DNA of 64,000 nt from Prochlorococcus sp. AG-363-P06. GTDB taxonomy: Bacteria > Cyanobacteriota > Cyanobacteriia > PCC-6307 > Cyanobiaceae. How positions within the stretch are numbered: position 1 is the first letter of the stretch; the number at the start of each line of letters is the position of its first letter. A program made the position numbers and the translations under genes. The stretch is from the NCBI GenBank assembly GCA_003280025.1, contig QCGD01000007.1, positions 39,060 to 103,059 on the forward strand. Direction: 5' to 3'. Shown here piece by piece: positions 10,943-20,783 of the stretch. The notes under the pieces were generated by a model. The model saw only the letters and a list, made by a program, of their open reading frames with translations. It had not been told where the DNA came from and made no database searches.

Positions 10943-12334
10943 ATGCCTTGTGTAATATCTTCTCCTTCAACTGATAGTGGGAAAACTACTTTATCTCTTT
11001 TAATTTCTTGTTGGGCTTTTTCAAAAGGAATTAAAATACAGACTTTTAAAGTGGGTCCAGATTACCTTGACCAACAACAACTTAGTTCAATTGGACAGCC
11101 GATTTGTAGAAATTTAGATATTTTTTTAAGCGGTGAAGAATGGGTGCAAAAAAATTTTTTTAAATATGCAGCAAAATACGAATTATCCTTGATTGAAGGA
11201 GCTATGGGACTCTTTGACGGTTTAGGATCTACTTCCTATTCAAGCACAGCAGATGTTGCTAAACTTCTTGATTCTCCAATAATTTTTATTGTTAATGCTA
11301 AAGGGCAAGTAGCCTCACTTTTGCCACTCTTTAAAGGCTTCAGAGATTTTGATAATGGATTATCAATAAAAGGAGTTATTTTCAATAATGTTAATTCTGA
11401 TAGACATAAAAAATTAATTAAAGAAGTCTTTCAACATGAAGATATTGAAATTTTAGGTTTTTTACCTTCTGATTCAAGAATAACCGTGAACAAGGCAAAT
11501 TTAGGTTTACTTTCTCCTCTGGATAGTGATCGAAAAATTGATGTTGAATATTTTGCATGTTTTGCTGAAAAAAACCTTGATTTTGGATTGCTTAGCAAAT
11601 TCCTGAAATCTCCTCATGAAAAAATACTCAACAATTACAGTTTTAAAGATTTCAAAATTGACAAAAATAAACCTGTTGCAATTGCAGAGGATAAAATTTT
11701 TCATTTCCAATATCCTGATACGAAAGAGTTTCTTAATGAAATTGGTATACCGCTAGTCTCATGGAGCATCTTTGATAATGAAGAGATTCCCAAGGAGGCC
11801 TCTTCTCTTATCATCCCAGGAGGCTTTCCTGAAAAATATGCTAATCACATAAGTAATTCAGAAAAAAGCTTAAATTCATTAAGGTCATTTCGTCAAAAAG
11901 GATTTATTTATGCTGAGTGTGGTGGGATGATGATTTTAGGAGATTCAATAAAGGATGAAAGTGGTGAATCCTATAAAATGAGTGGTGTATTACCATTTAA
12001 TTCTAAAAAGGGTAAATTGTCAGTGGGCTATAGATATATCAAGGGTTTAAAAGATACATTAATAATCAAACAAAATCAATTAATTAGAGGACATGAGTTC
12101 CATTATTGGGAAATTGATAGTTATATATCAGATATTGAGTGTCAAAAACAAAAGAATCAAAGTGAAATATTTGCACCTTGGGAAATTAAATCTTGGAATA
12201 CTCAATACAAAGGTGAAGGTTGGTCAGATAAAAGATTACATGCCAGCTGGATTCACTTACACTTACCAAGTTGTCCTGAAGCTGCAAAAAATTTTATTGA
12301 TGCTACACAAGTTGATTCTTCTCAATACCACTAA
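10943..12334 (+). CDS. cobB: Cobyrinic acid a,c-diamide synthase (CobB/CbiA family)
   Basis: A 463-residue glutamine amidotransferase that amidates the a and c side chains of (hydrogeno)cobyrinic acid in vitamin B12 synthesis, using ATP and glutamine. The N-terminal P-loop-type 'SSPSTDSGKTTLSLLI' and 'LIEGAMGLFDG' belong to the dethiobiotin-synthetase-like half. The C-terminal half has the class I amidotransferase 'GFIYAECGGMMILGD' with its nucleophile Cys and a late 'LHASWIHLHLP' with the partner His. Its last codons overlap the convergent PAP2-related gene by 4 bases. Prochlorococcus is known to make pseudocobalamin, which fits. Confidence 0.92.
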   Translation: MPCVISSPSTDSGKTTLSLLISCWAFSKGIKIQTFKVGPDYLDQQQLSSIGQPICRNLDIFLSGEEWVQKNFFKYAAKYELSLIEGAMGLFDGLGSTSYSSTADVAKLLDSPIIFIVNAKGQVASLLPLFKGFRDFDNGLSIKGVIFNNVNSDRHKKLIKEVFQHEDIEILGFLPSDSRITVNKANLGLLSPLDSDRKIDVEYFACFAEKNLDFGLLSKFLKSPHEKILNNYSFKDFKIDKNKPVAIAEDKIFHFQYPDTKEFLNEIGIPLVSWSIFDNEEIPKEASSLIIPGGFPEKYANHISNSEKSLNSLRSFRQKGFIYAECGGMMILGDSIKDESGESYKMSGVLPFNSKKGKLSVGYRYIKGLKDTLIIKQNQLIRGHEFHYWEIDSYISDIECQKQKNQSEIFAPWEIKSWNTQYKGEGWSDKRLHASWIHLHLPSCPEAAKNFIDATQVDSSQYH

Positions 12335-12810
12335 TTTAGTATCAAATTAAATATGTTTAAAGGAGAACCAATAAATACTATCCCTGGCAAAGTTATTAAT
12401 GGACCTAGAAAACTTCCCACAATAACTTCAAATTTTGTATGACCAAGAGTTTCTTTTAAACCCACTTCTGCTTTTGGATCTAATGTTTTTGATATTTTGT
12501 TAATTTCGGCCGCTTGAATGCCTGCTGATCTTCTAACCCCGCTAGCGTCATACATAATAATTAGTGAAACCGCAATTGCTAATGCAAATATTGGACTATC
12601 AAAGCCTAATTGAAGACCTATTCCTGACGTAGCACCTGTTATTAAGGCCGAGTGACTTGAGGGCATCCCACCTGTTTCAAACATGATTCCAAATCTAATC
12701 TTGCCAGTAGATAAGAAATTAAATATTATTTTAAAAAATTGAGCAATTAAACATGATAATAAACTCCATAAAAGGACTGAATTATCAAGTAATGCTGAGA
12801 CTTCTGACAT
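12331..12810 (-). CDS. Divergent PAP2-family (DUF212) membrane protein
   Basis: A 159-residue protein with about four hydrophobic segments and the DivPAP2 signature: 'GGMPSSHSALITGATSGIG' with a central His, and 'MYDASGVRRSAGIQAAEIN'. The family is related to phosphatidic acid phosphatases and vanadium haloperoxidases, but the true substrate in cyanobacteria is unknown. It follows crtE on the same strand by 14 bases and probably shares its transcript, so a role in lipid or isoprenoid phosphate removal is conceivable but not shown. Confidence 0.88.
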   Translation of the reverse strand: MSEVSALLDNSVLLWSLLSCLIAQFFKIIFNFLSTGKIRFGIMFETGGMPSSHSALITGATSGIGLQLGFDSPIFALAIAVSLIIMYDASGVRRSAGIQAAEINKISKTLDPKAEVGLKETLGHTKFEVIVGSFLGPLITLPGIVFIGSPLNIFNLILN

Positions 12811-12824
12811 GAATTAAAAACTAT

Positions 12825-13727
12825 TTATCTATCTCTATTTGTAATGAAATCAGCTAAGGATAATAAATATTTTGCATCTGATCCCCATGGTTCAATCGCT
12901 TTTTTTGCTTTTTTCACTAAATCAATAGCTCTTTTCTTTGATTCTTCCATTCCAAGTAATTTGGGATATGTAGTTTTATCAGCTAAAAGATCTTTACCTG
13001 CTGTTTTACCAAGCTTCTCACTGCTGGAAGTTAAATCAAGAATATCATCTATTATTTGGAATGCTAAACCTATTCCTTCCGCATATGTTGTTAAGGCTTT
13101 TAATAATTCCTGATTAGCTCCTGCAATCATTGCCCCAGTTCTTACGCAAGCTTTTAATAAAGCCCCAGTCTTGTGAAGATGAATATACTCAAGGGTTTTT
13201 AGATCAACTTCTTTCCCTTCACATTCTAGATCAACAACCTGACCACCAACTAATCCCGGTGCTCCAGCAACTAGGGAAAGTTCTCCAATTACATTTAACA
13301 ATCTATTTGGTTCAACACCAGGACTTCTTAATGAGACCATTTCAAAGGCTCTCGTTAATAAAGCATCACCTGCAAGAATAGCTAATGCATCTCCATAAAC
13401 TTTGTGATTAGTAGGTCTGCCTCTTCTTAAGTCATCATTGTCCATCGCAGGCAAATCGTCATGTATGAGTGACATTGTATGAATCATTTCTATTGCAACA
13501 GCGGTCGGCACAGCTAGAGATGGCTCTCCTCCGGCTAAAGAACAAGATGCTAAGCATAAAATTGGACGTATCCTTTTCCCACCAGCTAAGAGTGAATACC
13601 TCATTGATTCTCTTAGTATCTCTGGATTCTCGGGTCCTAAGGATACATCAAGGGCTTCTTCTACGACCTTTTTTGTATCTTTTAGATAATTTTCAAAATC
13701 AGAATTATTATCAAAAACTTCAGTCAT
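12825..13727 (-). CDS. crtE: Geranylgeranyl diphosphate synthase
   Basis: A 300-residue trans-prenyltransferase of usual length that condenses isopentenyl units to C20 GGPP for carotenoids, phytol and quinones. The first Asp-rich motif '[20 protein letters not shown]' and the second '[10 protein letters not shown]' are both complete, and '[11 protein letters not shown]' precedes them. It lies between folD (upstream on the same strand, 36 bases) and the DivPAP2 gene (downstream, 14 bases), suggesting a folD-crtE-DUF212 transcript. Confidence 0.96.
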   Translation of the reverse strand: MTEVFDNNSDFENYLKDTKKVVEEALDVSLGPENPEILRESMRYSLLAGGKRIRPILCLASCSLAGGEPSLAVPTAVAIEMIHTMSLIHDDLPAMDNDDLRRGRPTNHKVYGDALAILAGDALLTRAFEMVSLRSPGVEPNRLLNVIGELSLVAGAPGLVGGQVVDLECEGKEVDLKTLEYIHLHKTGALLKACVRTGAMIAGANQELLKALTTYAEGIGLAFQIIDDILDLTSSSEKLGKTAGKDLLADKTTYPKLLGMEESKKRAIDLVKKAKKAIEPWGSDAKYLLSLADFITNRDR

Positions 13728-13763
13728 TTGAAACCTTTAGTAGAGATTTTTTCATCTTGGGTT

Positions 13764-14660
13764 TTATGGCAGTAGGTCATTAAGAGTTGATGATAAACTA
13801 AATTGTTTTTGCCAGCTAAAAATAGTATTTACTAGTAACATTGTTACAGTCATTGGTCCTACACCTCCTGGTACAGGCGTGTATGCAGATACTTTATGAA
13901 TAACATCTTCTAATAATACATCCCCACACAATCTGGTTTTGTTTTTTTCAGAACTTTTTAATCTATGTATTCCAACATCAATTATTACTGCACCGTCTTT
14001 TACAAAACTCGAGTCTATGAGATTTGGTTTGCCAGCAGCAGCTATTAAAATGTCCGCTTCTCTGCATAATTTATTTAAATTCTTGGTTTTAGAATGAGTT
14101 ATAGTCACCGTCCCATTTAGATTAAGCAACATAAGAGAGAGAGGTTTTCCTACTAAGAGACTTCTACCAATAACAACAATTTTCATTCCTTCAATTGGAA
14201 TACTGTGGGACCTAAGTAAATTTACAATACCTGCTGGGGTACAAGATTTCATGGCAGGTTCATTTTTTACTAACTTTCCAATATTCTTTTCATTTAATCC
14301 ATCCACATCTTTCTCTGGATTTATATTACTTATCAAACTTTGCTCATCAAATTTCTTTGGTATGGGAAGTTGAAGCAACATCCCATCGATATTTTTATCA
14401 AGGTTTAATTTTTCTATTAATTTTTCAACTTCTTTTTGGGATACAGTATCTTCTAAATGAAAAATAAAGCTCTTAATTCCAACTCTTGAACACGCTTTCT
14501 CTTTGTTATTAACGTAAACACCACTTGCAGGATCTTCTCCTATTCTTATTACAGCTAAGCCGGGAGCTCTTTTTGCAATTAATTTATTAACAGATATATA
14601 ATTTTTTAATTTTTCCTCGATCTCAAGAGCTAATTTTTTACCGTCTAATTTTAATGACAT
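13764..14660 (-). CDS. folD: Bifunctional methylene-THF dehydrogenase / methenyl-THF cyclohydrolase
   Basis: A 298-residue protein interconverting 5,10-methylene-, 5,10-methenyl- and 10-formyl-tetrahydrofolate with NADP+. Seen are '[13 protein letters not shown]' (with the YxxxK-type catalytic lysine region), the '[10 protein letters not shown]' motif, 'NPEKDVDGL', the NADP-binding '[18 protein letters not shown]', and the closing '[15 protein letters not shown]'. All motifs are intact. It is first in a minus-strand run with crtE and a DUF212 gene. The HD-domain gene starts 74 bases away on the other strand. Confidence 0.97.
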   Translation of the reverse strand: MSLKLDGKKLALEIEEKLKNYISVNKLIAKRAPGLAVIRIGEDPASGVYVNNKEKACSRVGIKSFIFHLEDTVSQKEVEKLIEKLNLDKNIDGMLLQLPIPKKFDEQSLISNINPEKDVDGLNEKNIGKLVKNEPAMKSCTPAGIVNLLRSHSIPIEGMKIVVIGRSLLVGKPLSLMLLNLNGTVTITHSKTKNLNKLCREADILIAAAGKPNLIDSSFVKDGAVIIDVGIHRLKSSEKNKTRLCGDVLLEDVIHKVSAYTPVPGGVGPMTVTMLLVNTIFSWQKQFSLSSTLNDLLP

Positions 14661-14734
14661 TTAGATAAACATCTCCTTTTTATACCTACCATGACTATAA
14701 TTCTAAATTATTGATATAGATTTACTTATATTCT

Positions 14735-16207
14735 GTGCAAAACATAACAACTATTATAAAAAAAATTTTTTATTTCTGGAAAAGGAGTCAGGTTCCAATA
14801 AAAGTACCAATTAGAATTACAAAAATTGATAATATTATAATTTTTTTAATATGCATTTTAATTTCATTAGTTTCATCTTATAAATTTCTACTTTTATCAT
14901 CTTTACAAAAATCAGATATTATAAATTTGCTTTTAACTTTTACTGAAGTACTTGTTAGTTGTGGGATTTTAATATTAGTTTCTAAAATAGAACTGCCTAA
15001 AATTACTTCTAGGCAAATTATTTTAATTATTTCTCTTCTTTTGATAGTACAGGTTATAAAAATAACTTCTTCTTCAAGTATTAGTCCCTTATCAATAATT
15101 GTCCCACCGGCTTTAATAATTTCGCAAGGAATGGGAAGTATAACGGCCCTTTCTTGGGTATCAATAGCCAGCCTAAATTGGCCTGAGTCAGCAATCCCCA
15201 TTAATAACACTTTATTTTTTATTTCTTTAGTCTGCGCATCAGTTGTTTCTGTACTAGGAGGAAGAATAAGAAGTAGAGCACAGTTACTCCAACTATCGAT
15301 ACTTGTTCCACTAGGTGCATTATTTAGCCAATGGTTACTAATTGGTAATGATCAGGCGTCTTTTCTCTTGAAAGAAGAATTTGTTTTTTCTAATAATAAA
15401 ATATTTTCAGACAGCCTTTTCTTAGCCATAATAATGCTTCTAACGATATTATTCATGCCTATTTTTGAGTCAATATTTGGATTACTCACTAAAGCAAGAT
15501 TATTGGAATTGGCTGATAACGAGAAACCTCTTATTCGAAGATTATCTATTGAAGCTCCGGGTACTTTTGAACATACATTGTTGATTTCTTGCTTAGCAGA
15601 AGAGGCAACCAGAATGATTGGGGGTGATATTGATTTAGTTAAAACAGGAGCTTTATATCATGATATTGGTAAATTACATGCTCCTAATTGGTTTATTGAG
15701 AATCAGGATGGTTCAATGAATCCACATGATGAGGTAGATGATCCAATTAAAAGTGCTTATGTTTTACAGGCCCATGTTGATGAAGGTTTAAAGTATGCAA
15801 GAAAAAATAGATTACCTAAACCTATTTCTGACTTCATTCCAGAACATCAAGGTACTTTGAAAATGGGTTATTTTTTTCATAAAGCCAAAGAAAAAAATCT
15901 TAACATTAATGCTAGTGATTTTAGGTATAAAGGCCCCATTCCTCAGTCTAAAGAAACAGCAATATTAATGCTTGCAGATGGATGTGAAGCCGCATTAAGA
16001 GCTATGAATATTAATGCTTCTGATAGTGAAGCTTTGGAAACAATATCAAAAATTATCTATTCAAGGCAAAAGGATGGTCAATTAGATGATTCAGAACTCT
16101 CAATGGGAGAAATTTTTCTAATTAAAAGAGCTTTTCTGAATGTTTGGAAAAGAATAAGACATAGGAGAATACAGTATCCAACAACTAAGAACAATACTTT
16201 TTCATAA
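14735..16207 (+). CDS. Membrane-bound HD-domain phosphohydrolase (7TM-HD/PgpH type)
   Basis: A 490-residue protein. The first 250 residues contain about six to seven membrane helices and the C-terminal cytoplasmic part is an HD domain: 'APGTFEHTLLISCLAEEATR', then 'LVKTGALYHDIGKLHAPNW' with the catalytic HD pair, and 'HQGTLKMGYFF'. Related 7TMR-HD (PgpH) enzymes hydrolyse cyclic di-AMP, so cyclic-dinucleotide turnover is the best guess. The extracellular domain of full PgpH is absent or very short. The start is GTG at 14735; the next in-frame ATG is much later. Confidence 0.85.
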   Translation: MQNITTIIKKIFYFWKRSQVPIKVPIRITKIDNIIIFLICILISLVSSYKFLLLSSLQKSDIINLLLTFTEVLVSCGILILVSKIELPKITSRQIILIISLLLIVQVIKITSSSSISPLSIIVPPALIISQGMGSITALSWVSIASLNWPESAIPINNTLFFISLVCASVVSVLGGRIRSRAQLLQLSILVPLGALFSQWLLIGNDQASFLLKEEFVFSNNKIFSDSLFLAIIMLLTILFMPIFESIFGLLTKARLLELADNEKPLIRRLSIEAPGTFEHTLLISCLAEEATRMIGGDIDLVKTGALYHDIGKLHAPNWFIENQDGSMNPHDEVDDPIKSAYVLQAHVDEGLKYARKNRLPKPISDFIPEHQGTLKMGYFFHKAKEKNLNINASDFRYKGPIPQSKETAILMLADGCEAALRAMNINASDSEALETISKIIYSRQKDGQLDDSELSMGEIFLIKRAFLNVWKRIRHRRIQYPTTKNNTFS

Positions 16208-16223
16208 GTTGTGTTTTAATAAT

Positions 16224-16616
16224 TTATAACCTAATACTTCTTCGATGTTTTGGGTTGCACCAATATAAGAGCGCTAAAGTGCTAAAAAGGGTAGTTATAA
16301 GAGTAAAACCACCAATTCCAAAAAAGTCTTTAAGGGTGATGAGCCTAATAATAGAATATGGCCCCATTCCAGAAATTACCATTGAAAGAGATACTAGAGT
16401 TAAAGTTACCCCCCATTTCCTTTCAGCTAAAAGAGCTGCGGAGGAAACTATTCCAACTATCGCAGCGGGCCAACCTAGGCTGATTGCGAGAGTTATATTT
16501 GCTACTTTTAATGGTGGACCAAAACTTATTATTAAGGCGATAATTGGAAGAGCAATTATATTACTTATTAACCCAGCCCATGCCAGAGACCAATAGCCTA
16601 ATAACCTTTCTCTCAT
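16224..16616 (-). CDS. Small four-helix membrane protein, unknown function
   Basis: A 130-residue, strongly hydrophobic protein with about four membrane segments (roughly residues 12-32, 40-65, 74-90 and 98-118) and a short basic C-terminus ('NPKHRRSIRL'). Gly-Pro and Pro-rich turns such as 'SFGPPLKVANITLAISLGWP' suggest a conserved pore or scaffold, but no family is recognised. The antisense frame here is also open (16255-16596), a by-product of hydrophobic codon use. It is convergent with the HD hydrolase and upstream of leuA on the same strand. Confidence 0.65.
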   Translation of the reverse strand: MRERLLGYWSLAWAGLISNIIALPIIALIISFGPPLKVANITLAISLGWPAAIVGIVSSAALLAERKWGVTLTLVSLSMVISGMGPYSIIRLITLKDFFGIGGFTLITTLFSTLALLYWCNPKHRRSIRL

Positions 16617-16714
16617 TATTTTCTCGCATTTGTCATTTAATTTAATCTACATTACTAAGAGTCTTTTTTTAAGGCTACTTAATAATACCAATAATTAATT
16701 TAATTATTTTTATT

Positions 16715-18343
16715 TTATAAAACTATTTTTTTATCTGAATTTTCTAAATTATCAAATTGAGGGTGAATAGAATTTTTTTTCTCAGAAAAAACAAGCCTAT
16801 TTAAAGCATTGATATAAGCATTTGCAGCTGCAACAACTACATCCGTATCAGCAGAATGACCCGAATATATCTTTTTCTTATTTCTAATCCTGATGGTAAC
16901 TTCACCTAAGGCATCTATACCTTCTGTTACTGATTTTACTGAAAACTCAATTAATTCATTAGGAACTTTGGCTAATGAGTTTAGAGCCTTGCATACTGCA
17001 TCTACTGGCCCTGTACCTATAGCTACTGCTGTATCCTGTTTATTCTCTTCTGTATTTATAAGAGTTATAGTTGCTGTAGGCTTAGATTTATTACCGCAAC
17101 TTACTTGTACAAGAGCTAATTGAAATTTAGATTCTGGAAGTTGAACTTGTTCACTAACAATAGCTTCTAAGTCTCGATCGGTAATTTCTCGTTTTCTATC
17201 TGCTAAATCTTTAAAACGAGTAAAAGCATCATTCAAGTCTTCTCTACTTAAATCATATCCTAATTCTTCCAATCTTGCTCTTACCGCACTCCTTCCGCTA
17301 AGTTTTCCTAATGATATTTTGTTCTTATTCAAACCTATAGTTTTTGCGTCAATAATTTCATAAGTTAATCTGTTTTTTAGTACGCCATCTTGATGAATTC
17401 CCGATTCATGTGCAAAAGCATTAGCTCCAACAATTGCTTTATTAGGTTGAACATTCATTCCAGTTAGGTTTGAAACTAGCCGCGAAGTTTTTGTTATTTC
17501 TTCTGTTCTTATAGCTGTAAGAGGAGTAGGTGAATTTGGATCTCTTTTAAAGAAACTATTAAAAAAACTTTTCCTTACATGCAAGGCCATGACTAATTCT
17601 TCTAAAGAGGCATTTCCAGCTCTTTCTCCGATCCCATTTATTGTACATTCTAATTGTCTCGCCCCATTTTTTACTGCCTCTAGAAAATTCGCTACAGCTA
17701 AACCTAAATCATTGTGACCATGAACTGACAGAACTGCGTCATCAATATTTGGAACGTTTTTATTTATTTCTGAGATTAAACTTCCAAATTCACTAGGGGT
17801 CGTGAAGCCAACAGTATCAGGAATATTTATTGTTGTAGCTCCTGCAGAAATTGCTAATTGAATTACTTCATATAAAAATTCTGAATCACTTCTTGAGGCG
17901 TCCTCGCAAGAGAATTCAACGTCATCTACTAATGATCTAGCATAATTCACCATCTCTGGAACAATGGCAAGTACATCTTTCCTTGATTTTCTTAGTTTAT
18001 GTTTAAGATGAATATCACTTGTTGCAATAAAGGTATGTATTCTTTTCTTGGGAGCTGGACTTAGGGCTTCGTAGCATGACTTTATATCGTTTTTAGAGGC
18101 CCTTGCTAAACCACATATTATTGGACCATTATCTCCTCCAACAACATTAGAAATTTTATTTACCGCTTTAAAATCTCCAGGGCTAGCAAAAGGAAACCCG
18201 GCTTCAATGACATCTACCCCTAATCTGGCAAGTTGTTGAGCAATAGCAAGTTTTTCTTCGAGGTTTAAACTTGCTCCGGGAGATTGCTCTCCATCTCTAA
18301 GTGTTGTATCAAAGATCAATATTCTTCCAGGATCTTTGGACAT
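16715..18343 (-). CDS. leuA: 2-isopropylmalate synthase
   Basis: A 542-residue enzyme condensing 2-ketoisovalerate and acetyl-CoA, the first committed step of leucine synthesis. The TIM-barrel start '[17 protein letters not shown]', the metal-binding '[14 protein letters not shown]', the '[13 protein letters not shown]' loop, and a C-terminal LeuA allosteric dimer domain (about 395-520), needed for leucine feedback, are all present. Length is normal. It is divergent from the GH57 gene across a 225-base AT-rich region that should hold both promoters. Confidence 0.97.
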   Translation of the reverse strand: MSKDPGRILIFDTTLRDGEQSPGASLNLEEKLAIAQQLARLGVDVIEAGFPFASPGDFKAVNKISNVVGGDNGPIICGLARASKNDIKSCYEALSPAPKKRIHTFIATSDIHLKHKLRKSRKDVLAIVPEMVNYARSLVDDVEFSCEDASRSDSEFLYEVIQLAISAGATTINIPDTVGFTTPSEFGSLISEINKNVPNIDDAVLSVHGHNDLGLAVANFLEAVKNGARQLECTINGIGERAGNASLEELVMALHVRKSFFNSFFKRDPNSPTPLTAIRTEEITKTSRLVSNLTGMNVQPNKAIVGANAFAHESGIHQDGVLKNRLTYEIIDAKTIGLNKNKISLGKLSGRSAVRARLEELGYDLSREDLNDAFTRFKDLADRKREITDRDLEAIVSEQVQLPESKFQLALVQVSCGNKSKPTATITLINTEENKQDTAVAIGTGPVDAVCKALNSLAKVPNELIEFSVKSVTEGIDALGEVTIRIRNKKKIYSGHSADTDVVVAAANAYINALNRLVFSEKKNSIHPQFDNLENSDKKIVL

Positions 18344-18568
18344 TTGCTTTTTTCAATTAATCTTATATTAAGTCAATTAAAAAAAAATTACTATAAATTA
18401 ATTGATACCCATGTATCTTTTGGTATTTACTTAATAATATTGGTTAAAATTTTATAAAAAAAATTTTTTATATCGTTTACTAAAGTATTGTAAAAAAATT
18501 AAAGATTATTTTTACTCAAGAATGAATTTTTATATTTTTAAGGTTTTCAAGCAAAGATTGTAAATGAT

Positions 18569-20152
18569 ATGAATGGGAGTAACCCAAATAAAACCAATTT
18601 AGGAAGATTAGCAATAGTTTTACATGCCCATCTTCCTTACGTAAGGAAAAATGAAAAAAATTCTTTAGAGGAAGATTGGTTATTTCAGGCAATATTAGAG
18701 TGTTATATTCCATTGCTTCAAGTAATAGAATCTTCTCAAAAAGAGAATCCCTTAAATACGAAACTTACGATTAGTTTATCTCCAACATTATTATCTCTGT
18801 TACAAAATGAACAAATTAAAGAAACTTTTCCATCTTGGATTGAAACAAGAAAGTATTTTCTGAATGATTTATCAGGAGAAGAAAAAGTTGCATCTGAATT
18901 TTTATTGAGAAACTTAAATGAAAAATATTTATATTGGCAAAAATATAGTGGCAATTTAATTGATAGGTTTAAAGTTTTAAATCAATCTGGGAATTTAGAT
19001 ATTCTTACTTGTGCAGCTACGCATGGATATTTGCCAATTCTTAGAGAGAATCCTGAAACTGTTAGAGGGCAAATCAACACGGCAATTGTTAGTCACAAAA
19101 ATCATCTAGGAACTAATCCTTTAGGCATTTGGTTGCCTGAATGCGCATATTATGAAAACTTAGATCAGGTATTATTTAATTCTGGAATTAGATATGCAGT
19201 TCTAGATGGTCATGGAATTTTGAATGCATCTCCAAGACCTAGATATGGAGTTTATGCACCTATATGTTCAAAAAATGGAGTTGCTTTCTTTGGCAGAGAT
19301 AGTGAATCAACCTTACCAGTATGGTCTGCTAAAGATGGATTCCCAGGAGATAAACTTTATAGAGAATTTCATAAAGACTTAGGATGGGAATTACCTCCTT
19401 CAAAACTGAAAAAAAAAGGCATTCCAAGTGTAAGGCCTCTAGGTCTAAAATATTATAAAATTACTGATGAAAAAATCCCCCTAGGTAAAAAAGATTTTTA
19501 TATAGAAAATGAAGCTAGAAGGAAGGCGGAAGAACATGCTGATACTTATCTTTTATCAAGATCTAAACAATTAGAAAACTTATCTTTATCCTCATCTTTT
19601 GAGCCTTTGTTAATAGCTCCATTTGATGCCGAATTGTTTGGCCATTGGTGGTATGAAGGCCCAATATTTATAGAAAATATTTTAAAAAAATCGAATAAAT
19701 ATTCAATTAGACTTACCAACTTAAAGGAAATTCTAATGGAAAAACCAAAACTTCAAATTTGTGATCCATCTCCTTCAAGCTGGGGCCAAGGGGGATATCA
19801 TAACTATTGGCTTAATGATAAGAATTCTTGGATTGTGCCTGAAATTACTAAGGCAGGTTCAATGTTTGTTGAGTGTTCTTCAAAAAGCTTTCACGATGAA
19901 TTTTCAATAAGAGTATTAAAGCAAGCAGCCAGAGAATTGCTTCTTTCTCAATCATCAGATTGGAGTTTCATCTTAAGGGCGGGAACGACGACTGAGCTTG
20001 CTAAGGAAAGAATTGATAGACACTTATTTAGATTCTGGAAACTAATTGAAATGCTAAAAAATATATCCAAGACAGATTTAATATTTCTCGAGATGATAGA
20101 AGAAGAAGATAAAGTTTTTCCTGAAATAAATATCCTTGATTGGCAAAAATAA
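18569..20152 (+). CDS. GH57-family alpha-glucan branching enzyme-like protein (DUF1957)
   Basis: A 527-residue protein with the GH57 start 'LAIVLHAHLPYVRKNE', the nucleophile region 'GIWLPECAYYE', the acid/base region 'IAPFDAELFGHWWYEGP', and a C-terminal DUF1957 helical domain ('SSWGQGGYHNYWLNDKN', 'LLLSQSSDWSFILRAGT'). That architecture matches glucan branching enzymes of family GH57 rather than amylases. It probably shapes or remodels glycogen together with malQ. It is the last core gene before the accessory island that begins at about 20.2 kb. Confidence 0.88.
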   Translation: MNGSNPNKTNLGRLAIVLHAHLPYVRKNEKNSLEEDWLFQAILECYIPLLQVIESSQKENPLNTKLTISLSPTLLSLLQNEQIKETFPSWIETRKYFLNDLSGEEKVASEFLLRNLNEKYLYWQKYSGNLIDRFKVLNQSGNLDILTCAATHGYLPILRENPETVRGQINTAIVSHKNHLGTNPLGIWLPECAYYENLDQVLFNSGIRYAVLDGHGILNASPRPRYGVYAPICSKNGVAFFGRDSESTLPVWSAKDGFPGDKLYREFHKDLGWELPPSKLKKKGIPSVRPLGLKYYKITDEKIPLGKKDFYIENEARRKAEEHADTYLLSRSKQLENLSLSSSFEPLLIAPFDAELFGHWWYEGPIFIENILKKSNKYSIRLTNLKEILMEKPKLQICDPSPSSWGQGGYHNYWLNDKNSWIVPEITKAGSMFVECSSKSFHDEFSIRVLKQAARELLLSQSSDWSFILRAGTTTELAKERIDRHLFRFWKLIEMLKNISKTDLIFLEMIEEEDKVFPEINILDWQK

Positions 20153-20268
20153 AATTTAAGACTGATTCAACCTATTTATACCTAACACCATAATCACTAA
20201 GAACCCAGTTGTTGCAATAGTTTTGCAAAGAAGTAATGATATTTATGTTGAGTTTTTCAATCTAAATT

Positions 20269-20589
20269 ATGTTGCTTAATGTCACAAAGAAACAAACAAA
20301 ATCTGAAATAGATCCAACTCTTCAAGCAAGGGTTAACAAAGATTTATACGACCAATTCACTAAACTAGCGGAACAGTATGGCTGTTCAAATGCAGAACTG
20401 ATTAGAGCTTTAATTAGAGACACTCTTACAAAACATGAGGAGCTAGGAAGAACCTATCCAACACAATCAAGGGCATCACTTTTCCCTTTAAGAAATTTCA
20501 TCTTTATCATCATCCCAAGGATCTATAGGTATTTCAAAGATTGGCCTGATGCCTGTATTTTTTTCTCTCCTATCAGCTTCAGAGATTAA
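20269..20589 (+). CDS. Ribbon-helix-helix (CopG-like) protein with an odd tail
   Basis: A 106-residue frame. Residues 14-55 look like a ribbon-helix-helix DNA-binding domain ('DPTLQARVNKDLYDQFTKLA', then 'NAELIRALIRDTL'). Residues about 74-106 are aromatic and hydrophobic and lie exactly antisense to a credible minus-strand gene (20488-20697), so this tail looks like read-through past a lost stop rather than selected protein. RHH proteins repress or bind DNA, often in toxin-antitoxin or plasmid systems, but no partner toxin is seen. It marks the left edge of the accessory island. Confidence 0.65.
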   Translation: MLLNVTKKQTKSEIDPTLQARVNKDLYDQFTKLAEQYGCSNAELIRALIRDTLTKHEELGRTYPTQSRASLFPLRNFIFIIIPRIYRYFKDWPDACIFFSPISFRD

Positions 20590-20697
20590 CGATTCTCGAA
20601 ATTCTTTTTCCTCTTCTGATTCATCCTCTGGGATAAATGAAGGGTCACCATTTACCATGCATGCAATCACAAATTGTTGTTTGTTAGTAAGCCCCAT
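20488..20697 (-). CDS. Small acidic protein of unknown function
   Basis: A 69-residue protein with a hydrophobic start ('NKQQFVIACMVNGD') and a highly acidic second half ('PEDESEEEKEFRESLISEAD', closing 'PWDDDKDEIS'). Composition is typical of a soluble protein, unlike its antisense frame. It overlaps the 3' end of the convergent RHH gene by about 100 bases. The first palindromic tag of the island (20728-20744) lies about 30 bases upstream, after the DUF4268 gene. Family not recognised. Confidence 0.6.
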   Translation of the reverse strand: MGLTNKQQFVIACMVNGDPSFIPEDESEEEKEFRESLISEADRREKNTGIRPIFEIPIDPWDDDKDEIS

Positions 20698-20727
20698 CTA
20701 TTGAGTTATTAATTGCACTTTAATCTT

Positions 20728-20744
20728 AGATCGAATGTCAATTA
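20728..20744 (-). repeat. Island tag, degenerate copy 1
   Basis: The plus strand reads AGATCGAATGTCAATTA, two mismatches from the 17-base tag found exactly three times at 22.1-22.9 kb. It is 40 bases beyond the stop of the DUF4268 gene. The following bases (gtaactat) also match those after the copy at 22121, so the similarity extends to nearly 30 bases. Confidence 0.7.
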
Positions 20745-20783
20745 GTAACTATCAGCGGAGAAAGTAGTAAGCGTTTCATTTAT

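Noticed and set aside
16255..16596. An antisense frame across the four-helix membrane protein
   Set aside because: Hydrophobic codons on one strand give charged codons on the other; no motif is seen and it has no sensible start context.
20155..20260. A possible small membrane peptide on the minus strand behind the GH57 gene
   Set aside because: A hydrophobic stretch is present but no usable start codon exists in frame after the upstream stop.
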